Origin: Gigaspora rosea
Lineage: Eukaryota > Glomeromycota > Glomeromycetes > Diversisporales > Gigasporaceae
NCBI GenBank assembly: GCA_003550325.1
Contig: QKWP01000117.1
Coordinates: 442,006 to 506,005 of the forward strand
Direction: 5' to 3'
DNA length: 64,000 nucleotides
Position numbers and translations under genes: made by a program. This document shows, piece by piece, positions 57,090 through 64,000 of this stretch; position 1 is the first letter of the stretch, and every line of letters begins with the position of its first letter. The notes under the pieces are model-generated. The model was given only the letters and a program-made list of their open reading frames with translations, made no database searches and was not told the origin of the DNA.

Positions 57090-57592
57090 ATTTATTTTTT
57101 TTTCTTTGATAGTCTTGCCAGTGTTATTTTCTTAGTGATTTATAATGACCTTAGTTGTTATTTTTATGTTTACTGATTATAATCTAACTTTTCCCTGGCT
57201 TGCTTTTATACTAACCAGAAGTGATCTGTCACACTAACTGCCATAGTAGCCAGAGATTTTTGTAGCCATTTTCAGACTATACTGTTATGAGTTCATGTAG
57301 TATCTATAATGTTCAGACTTGGGCCTTATATTACATCTCATGACTTTGGTTATTTCAAAGTGAAGTTCTGGCACAGCTCTTATTGCTATAAACTTTGATT
57401 GTAGATCACTACCTATTCTAGGATTAGTTTATCAATTGATGTCTTGGGTCCCTATATTCTGTGGTATTTTAGTTCCCAAATTTAGCCTAGCCCAGCTGGC
57501 TTTCTTATAAATCATTGCCACTTGGATTTGACTAGCAACCTTGTGATTTGAAACCTTAGAGCATAACCACTATATTATCAGACCCAAGATCA
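57090..57592 (-). mobile_element. tRNA-related SINE, ~500 bp
   Basis: A T-run at 57088-57100 is the A-tail on the minus strand. At the right end the minus strand reads GGGTCTGATAATATAGTGGT then TATGCTCTAAGG, a tRNA-like 5' half with an A-box, and AGTCAAATCC as a decayed B box. The body aligns with the SINE at 17297. AAT-rich direct repeats (about 57070-57087 and 57590-57606) may be its target duplication, with mismatches. Confidence 0.72.
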
Positions 57593-58215
57593 TAATCAAT
57601 TATTTAATTATTGATATTATAATAATATTAATATAATTTTTATATGTGAAAGATAAATTTAATTATTGATATTACTTCAATAGTAATATAATATTTATAA
57701 TTATTTTTTATTTGAGGCCAAAGATAGTACATATGACAATCAAGTTAATCATATATTATTTAATTGAAGGTAAATTATTTTTATATAATCAATTATTTAA
57801 TATTAATATTATAATAATATTAATATAATTTTTATATTATTTAATTTTCATTTAAGTACTAAGTTAATAGAATATCATTTAAGTAAAAGATACATTATTT
57901 TAATAAATTATTTATTTAATCATTAATATTATTTTAGTAGTAATATAATGCTTATAACTAATTTTTAACTAGACCAAATATAATGCATATAACAGTAAAG
58001 TCAATTATATATTGTTTAAATAAAAGGTATATAAAAACTTTATTATTTTAATATAATTATTTATTTAATTAATGATATTATAATAATATTAGTATTTGCT
58101 CAAGTAAAAAGGTTTTATTAGAAAATTTAATTCAATACTGAAAAAATAGGACTATTCAAAAGATAATTACTATATATTATAAAAAGGATAGTATTTTTCT
58201 CACAAATTTTTTATT
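57593..58215. other. AT-rich repeats of TAATATTATAATAATATTAA type
   Basis: Irregular copies of AATTATTTAATTATTGATAT and AGGTAAATTATTTTTATATA recur, related to the sequence at 44829-44880. No genes. Confidence 0.5.
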
Positions 58216-58267
58216 GTCATTTTTAATTCAATATCAATTTAATATTTTTTATATATACACAAACATA

Positions 58268-58462
58268 TATATACATATCAATTATTTTTATTTTTTCACT
58301 TATTTTTTTTTATCTCATTTTTCTTTTTCTCTTATATTTTCTTTTTTTTTATTTTTTTCTCTTATTTTTCTTTCTCTCTTTTATTTTTCTCTTTTGTTTT
58401 CTTTTTTTCATTTTCTTTCTCTTTCACTTTTTTTCACTTATTTTTTTTTTCTCTCTTTTACA
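58268..58462 (+). repeat. CT-rich microsatellite
   Basis: TTTTTCTCTTATTTTTCTTT-type pyrimidine sequence; the frame at 58214-58468 is Phe/Ser/Leu low complexity and not a gene. Similar tracts lie inside the two TIR elements (9297-9420 and 13883-13970). Confidence 0.85.
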
Positions 58463-59003
58463 AAATAGTAAAAAAAGAAATTTTCTAATGCTGAAAGTAG
58501 CAAAATGGCTAAAAAGAAAGCAAAAAATAGAAGAAACAAAAATATATAATTTATAATAGACTAATATAGTAATTTATTAAAATAATTAAGGGTAGAGTAC
58601 TATATCAATTATTTTCATATAAAATCGATATATAAAAAAAATTTTATATAGGTATCACAAAAATGCTACATATAAAAATCTTTTAAATTGCAATCAATTT
58701 TAGCCAAAAATTTTGGGCACATAGATTAATTTCTTTCTTTTATAATAGTAAAACTTTAAATACTTGTACTATTTAAAAAGACCTATATATATCATAAAGT
58801 TTTCCTTAGTGACTCCAAATTCTTTATAGTTATACAAAATCAGTAATTCTGATTGGTTTATATCATATAATTTTTGAAATTAATTTGTAACACCCAATTT
58901 TTAAATATATGTTTTTCAGTAAGGATTTAACCAATTTTAATAATTTACTACTATTAGAATTAGAAAAACCTATTCAACAGCTTTTTTAAAAATTTAAAGT
59001 AGT
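58463..59003. other. AT-rich stretch with a lone MITE end
   Basis: TTAAGGGTAGAGTACTATAT at 58585 matches the terminus of the MITE at 3452, but no matching right end was found before the next element. Confidence 0.45.
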
Positions 59004-60004
59004 TAGGGGAGTGCCATTTATCATCTGATTTTTAGAGTAAGGGGATCAGAAAATTATCAGTTCTAATAGCAGATAACTTTTGATTGGCTAAAATTATTAA
59101 AATTTTTTAAAAATTTTTAAACTCTAACATTAAATAACTTTTGAACCAATAATCCATTTTTGGATGATTTTACTACCAAAATGTTCATCTCAATGAGATG
59201 ATTCCAAAGAGCCTAAAATCATCAAAATCCAATCACAGATTCCCAAGATCATTATAGATTTGTCTGCTTTAATTATATATATTTAAAAATTATTATTAAA
59301 GATCTTATAAACTTTAATATTAAAATAGATTTGTTTGCTTTAATTATATATATTTAAAAATTATTATTAAAGATCTTATAAACTTTAATATTAAATAACT
59401 TTTGAACCAGTAATCTGTTTTGGATGATTTTACTACCAAAATGCTCATCTCAATGAAATGATTCTAATAAACCTAAAATTGTTAAATTCTGATTACAGGA
59501 TCCAGAGATCGTTATCGATTTGTGTTATTTTAATATAATCTATTAAAAATAATACAAATCTATAATGATCACTGGATCCCATGATCAGAATTTAGCAATT
59601 TTAGGTTCATTAAAATCATCTCATTGAGATGAGCATTTTGGTAGTAAAATCATCAAAACAGATCACGATTCAAAAATTATTTAATATTAAAGTTTATAAG
59701 ATCTTTAATAATAATTTTTAATATATACGAAAATAATATAATTAAAGCAGACAAATCTATAACGATCTTGGGATCCTGTAATCAGATTTTGACGATTTTA
59801 GGCTTATTGGAATTGTCTCAGTGAGACAAACATTTTGGTAGTAAAACATCCAAAACGGATCACTGGTTCAAAAGTTATTTAATATCAAATTTTACAAATT
59901 TTTAAAAATTTTAATAATTTTAGCCAATAAAATCGCGGTATTTGATGATCAGGTGGGTAGCCTCTTAGTAGCAAAAAATCAGATGATAAATGGCGCTCCT
60001 CTTA
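59004..60004. mobile_element. Large inverted-repeat MITE, ~1.0 kb
   Basis: Ends TTAGGGGAGTGCCATTTATC and, read inward from the right, TAAGAGGAGCGCCATTTATC, both continuing ATCTGATTTTT. The two halves pair for several hundred bp (for example CATCTCAATGAGATGATT and its inverse). A ~70-bp tandem duplication (59267-59395, GATTTGTYTGCTTTAATTAT) sits in the left half. Target duplication not resolved. Confidence 0.72.
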
Positions 60005-60196
60005 CAGTAAGAAGGCCATTTTTTACTCCTTACTATAACAACGACACAGCTACAGAGATCCTTTATTGGTTTATAGTAGTGTCCAAGAGGTAGGTATAAT
60101 TTCTTAGTCTGTAAGAAATTATACTCTTCTCTAAGAGCAGTTTGTGATAATATTACAATAAGGAATGATTAATTTTACAAAAGATCTTCAGAAAAT
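60005..60196. other. Short spacer with a small hairpin
   Basis: TATAATTTCTTAGTCTGTAA and AGAAATTATACTCTTC form a small stem near 60095-60130. Confidence 0.45.
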
Positions 60197-60392
60197 CAAT
60201 TTTTATGTTCATATGGGCTAATCCAAAGAATTGCTGATATCTCTTGATCTACTGGTCCGTTTTGGATGATTTAGCATCAAAATGTTTGTCTCTATGAGAC
60301 AAACATTTTGATAGCTAAATTGTTCAAAAAGGGCCAGTAGATCAAGAGATATCAGCAATTCTTTGGATTAGCCAATATGTATAAATTATAAG
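60197..60392. repeat. Near-perfect palindrome, ~195 bp
   Basis: The arms (GGGCTAATCCAAAGAATTGC and its inverse GCAATTCTTTGGATTAGCC) pair over about 90 bp each side of the centre GTCTCTATGAGAC near 60293. The ATGTTTGTCTCTATGAGACA word is shared with the ~1-kb MITE just upstream, so this may be a related element. Confidence 0.75.
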
Positions 60393-60571
60393 AAAATACC
60401 AGCTTTAAAGAGCTATACTACAAAATTTTATTAATATAACTGCTTTTGTGTTTTAAGTAAAAAATGTTCCAAATCTTATTTTAAATTGATTTGTATAAAA
60501 AAAATTATTTTCAAAAAATTGTCAATTTACCCCTTTTGCAGCACCAAGCCCATATGATATGCTCCGGACAT
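60393..60571. other. Spacer
   Basis: Nothing recognised. Confidence 0.4.
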
Positions 60572-61284
60572 TGTGAGGGGCAAAATGAACCCTCCGTGTA
60601 AATGTCACCACAATACACTACTAACACTAACTAATATCAAATAAACTATTCTAGCTAAACCCTAATATTGGCAAGGCTTCGATTGAGGCGTGAATAGACT
60701 TGGTCCGAGTCACTAGGGTCGATATAAAGTGCTAGAATATGTTACAAGACTCTAATATGGAGTCACAGGATTTATACTTCAATACGAAGTCACCTATCAG
60801 GAAGGTATCGGTTTATAATAATAACAGTTTATTCATTTGTATATCGGGGGGGTTTCTAATGATAACACTTCTACTCTAATTTCGAAGGTTATTACTTTGC
60901 AACGTAGAACTCAAACTTCGAACTCAACTGAGCTCAAAAGCTGTCTTGCTCTAAAGACAAGAGACATCGTATTTATACTTTTACGTTACTGCGCTAATAC
61001 TACTCCCTTACAGGTTTTACTATTGCTCGAACTATCCAAATGACCGATCTGTCATATCTGTCCGATCTGACATATCTGTCCGATTCAACAGATCTGACCG
61101 ATCTGACCGAACTGACATATCTGTCAGATATGACCGACGGCTATACTAATAAGGTAATGTCTATGTAAGGCTGTGGTTCAAATCTATCTTTAGAGACAAA
61201 TACTAATATATATATCTGTGAATACTATTATTTATAATCAAAATATAATAAAACAAAAAACTGCAGGGGCGCGAGCCCTTCACA
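60572..61284. mobile_element. Probable solo LTR, 713 bp
   Basis: Begins TGTGAGGGG and ends CCCTTCACA, an imperfect inverted repeat with the TG..CA borders of LTRs. ACAT lies directly outside on both sides (60568-60571 and 61285-61288), a 4-bp target duplication. The interior is more GC-balanced than the surroundings and holds a tandem array near 61034-61137. No primer-binding site or internal genes follow, so recombination to a solo LTR is the simplest reading. The orientation cannot be fixed. Confidence 0.65.
61034..61137. repeat. Array of GACCGATCTGACATATCTGTC words
   Basis: About ten copies of the octamer-like words GATCTGTC, GACCGATC and GACATATCTGTC, many palindromic, are packed into 100 bp of the probable LTR. 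Position and palindromy suggest transcription-factor binding sites, but this is inference. Confidence 0.65.
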
Positions 61285-62862
61285 ACATACAATGCTACTC
61301 ATTTTCCTAGTTACATTATAAATTGTATAGAAAATATTGAGCACATGATTTTGTGGAAATATCTCTTTTTAAATATATATCATTCGATGTTACATTAATG
61401 CGCTTATATTTCTTTTAAATATATATCATAAAATTCATTTATTAAATTACGGTTCTATATCGAATTATTAGACAGTATGTATTTTTTTCCTATTTTTTTT
61501 TTATGTGCTAGAATTATCATTTGATGTTACCTTAATACACTAACGTGTTTTTTTTAAATATAACTTATATTTTAAAATTTATTTATGGGGACACTTTTAC
61601 AACAGTTAACCCAGTGATTAACACGAATTGTCACCCTCTATATAATCAAAGTAATTTTACTAGTAGTTAGGCACGTCCAAATGTCCGTGCTTAAAATAAT
61701 TTTTTTTATTATTATTTTTTTTTAGATTATCTTATTAAAAGTTTTAATTATTAATTTTAATTATATATATATTTTACAATCAAAAATTGAAACCGCCTAG
61801 AAAAATATTTGTTTTTTTTAACAATTAGTCGTTTAATGCACCTAACAGTTTAACCCACTTTGGTTTCATCCATTTAGCTTAAACTAACAGTATTAAGAAA
61901 ATTTTGTGCTGCTAAATAATTTTACCTCTTAACGACAATCTGCTTATCTATGATATTTCTTAAATATATGAGCCAAATTGTTTCATCTCCATAGTAATTT
62001 GATATGTCATGAAAACATGGCAAAATGATTGTAAAATTATCAACGACGATATTGATAAATAGTTAATTGGAATAAAAATAAAATGAATAAGAAAAAGTAA
62101 TATGTCATCATTTTAATTAGAATAATTAGAGGTGATGATTGAAATAATAACATAAATGTACTATATAAACTTAAAATGTATAAAAATAATTTGAGTACTG
62201 CAAAGAGAAAATGAGGTTATGGACTTTCAAGTCTATCTTTTAAATTAATTGATTAAATTAAAATCTTGTAAGAAACTTTTCTTGGCATCATAATAGTCTG
62301 TTTCCTTTTTAGGAGTTTAATAAGATCAACAGAGATTACATGATCTAAAATTAGCCAACAAAATTGGTTAAAAGTGAAAGATGAATAAAATTTTAATATT
62401 CATAGTTTACGTTTCTGATTTTGCATGACATAGTAATGTAGCTACCTTATTTATACTTATTTTAACTTCAACTATAGTTTATTTGTAATTGACTAAAAAA
62501 AATTATCTGTTCGTTTAACGGTTTAACCCAACTAGTTTTAATACCATTCTGAAAAGATCAACATCATTCAAACATCATAGCATCACCCCTGAAAAATTTT
62601 CACTATCTGATCAAATTAAAATTTAAGTCATGTAATCTAAAATCAAACAAAAACATATTCAAATCCTAATACTAACATTATTCTACCTAAGCAGAAGCAA
62701 AATTTTATGCGATTAAATGTATTCAACCCTTAATTATCTTTGGTATATTTTGATTTTAGTATACCAATTTTTTAAATATTTTTAGCAACTTTCGGATTAT
62801 AATGTAGATATCGTAAATCACATGATTATCAAACCAAATTGGAATTCTTGCTTTCAGGACTA
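61285..62862. other. Unassigned AT-rich region with one lone MITE end
   Basis: GGGGACACTTTTACAACAGT followed by TAACCCAGTGATTAACACGA at 61588 resembles the terminus of the MITE at 34161, but the opposite end was not found. No gene is visible in the rest. Confidence 0.4.
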
Positions 62863-63126
62863 CCGTAAATGGCCGGATAAAAGATCCCCCTAGATAGTAG
62901 ACCCACTATGTACTATACCTGGGTGCAGATCGCAGGATCTTCTTTAATTAAATGTGGCTCTTTTTTAAAATCTAAACTGCATATTATAAGTGCAAAGTGT
63001 ATGTGCGTTTCAAATTTTTATACTACACGATATAAGCTCTCAGCCGCATACTATACCCGGGGTCTATTATAGGTTTTAAAATTAGTGAAACGTAACTGAC
63101 CGGGTCTTGTATCCGGCCATTTATGG
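62863..63126. mobile_element. MITE, 264 bp, TA target
   Basis: CCGTAAATGGCCGGATAAAA at the left and, read inward from the right, CCATAAATGGCCGGATACAA are inverted ends. TA is present on each side (62861-62862 and 63127-63128). The interior contains ACTATACCTGGG / ACTATACCCGGG words. No coding capacity. Confidence 0.78.
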
Positions 63127-63128
63127 TA

Positions 63129-63662
63129 TTATAGTCCCAAAAGGAGTTCTTTTTCTTTTAGCAATATCGACGGTATTAATAGATAAATAATATTATATCT
63201 AATATGCACTATAGTATGAAGACATTTATTTAGAAATAAAATAAAATAAATAAAAAAAAGTGCACAGATAAAAATCTGAAATGAACCTGAAATGTATAGA
63301 ATAATACCGAGTAAAAAAAATGTGACTTCAGGTGTTTTCAAGCTTATTTATTATTTATTAGATTCAACTCATGAAAAATTTGTGATATTATTGATTGTGA
63401 TTATGTATCGTATATGATTTTATAGAGCCTAATCTGGTAAGTAATAAGGGTAAAATCGAAAGTTCGAAAACTTATCTTTATAACAAATACATATTATTTT
63501 TTTAATAATATAAGTCAGCATTCATGAATAATGAACCGGATCACGAAAACTGAAATTGAATTGTATGCGTCATTGGTTGTGTTGTTGATCAAATTTTAGT
63601 ACTTGTTTTATATCTGCGTGCTAGAATATATAAATCTTTTATATTACCTACAATTTATGTAT
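63129..63662. other. Unassigned region
   Basis: A minus frame at 63129-63341 (70 codons) is hydrophobic with no domain. Nothing supportable. Confidence 0.35.
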
Positions 63663-63705
63663 AAGGTAGCTGCGCGACGGAGTCACGCTAAAACCAGGAA
63701 CGTAA
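63663..63705 (+). repeat. Dispersed repeat end (GGTAGCTGC), second copy
   Basis: AGGTAGCTGCGCGACGGAGT followed by CACGCTAAAACCAGGAACG matches 45229-45272 at about 85% by eye. The similarity starts abruptly at AGGTAGCTGC in both places. Confidence 0.55.
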
Positions 63706-64000
63706 ATAACGATTTTGTAATAACTTTTACTGTATTTCACAAAATGACACAAGGGTATAATTTCAAATTTTGCCTAGATTAGTGCTCGTACCCGGATAAC
63801 TTTTTATCTGAAAGATTGTAACCTTTAACAAAATTAAATAACCGGTTTTATATCCTATTCAAATAAAAGGATAACGGTTATATCCGGATAAGATATTTAT
63901 ATGATTGTTGATTTATATATACAGTATTAATGCATAAATCAAATAAAGTAACTCTAAAATAATAAAGTAAAAAAATTAGAAAAATAAAAAAATAAATAAA
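63706..64000. other. Unassigned AT-rich end of window
   Basis: Repeated CCGGATAA / TATCCGGATAAG words near 63795-63890 form loose inverted pairs; otherwise nothing recognised. Confidence 0.4.

Noticed and set aside
58214..58468. 84-codon hydrophobic frame
   Set aside because: Pyrimidine microsatellite translated as Phe/Ser/Leu.

Overview
This window looks like gene-poor, repeat-dominated nuclear DNA of a fungus. It is very AT-rich throughout. The one gene whose exons can be followed (a hAT transposase) has introns of about 69-84 bp with GT..AG ends, several with the donor GTTAGT, which is a fungal pattern. The mix of BED-finger hAT transposases, Pif1/Rep Helitrons, LINEs with a zf-RVT tail, and many short inverted-repeat elements in a very AT-rich background resembles arbuscular mycorrhizal fungi (Rhizophagus and relatives). 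That assignment is inference. I see no intact host gene, no rRNA, no functional tRNA gene and no CRISPR.

1-7.5 kb: small hairpin elements and MITEs (several with 8-bp or TTAA target duplications), plus a 216-bp tandem duplication. 7.58-17.82 kb: one ancient LINE on the + strand (endonuclease, reverse transcriptase with YMDD, RNase H), cut by two related terminal-inverted-repeat (TIR) elements, a MITE inside one of them, a hAT-type MITE and a tRNA-related SINE. 17.8-23.6 kb: MITEs, a 46-bp minisatellite and AT-rich repeats. 23.66-27.24 kb: a complete hAT DNA transposon with TIRs, a perfect 8-bp target duplication and a six-intron transposase pseudogene on the minus strand.

27.2-35.3 kb: MITEs, a 460-bp tandem duplication, and an AT-rich repeat (inverted copy of the one at 19.3-20.0 kb) split by several elements, including a 1.04-kb tRNA-headed GC-rich retroposon with a 14-bp target duplication. 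35.3-48.8 kb: mostly unassigned AT-rich DNA with a truncated LINE (zf-RVT end), MITEs, a SINE carrying its own hAT MITE, minisatellites, a 1.1-kb A-rich tract and a few possible exons. 49.1-55.1 kb: a decayed Helitron Rep-helicase gene on the minus strand. 55-64 kb: tandem repeats, MITEs, another SINE, a ~1-kb inverted-repeat element, a probable solo LTR and unassigned DNA.

The window therefore reads as layered transposon insertions. Order can often be read directly, because elements interrupt one another and leave target duplications. The coding relics are broken mainly by changes compatible with G-to-A / C-to-T transitions. The most unusual structures are a MITE family whose tips are short palindromes that differ between copies, the long tRNA-headed retroposon, and the paired TIR elements carrying ACTTTGCAAG arrays.
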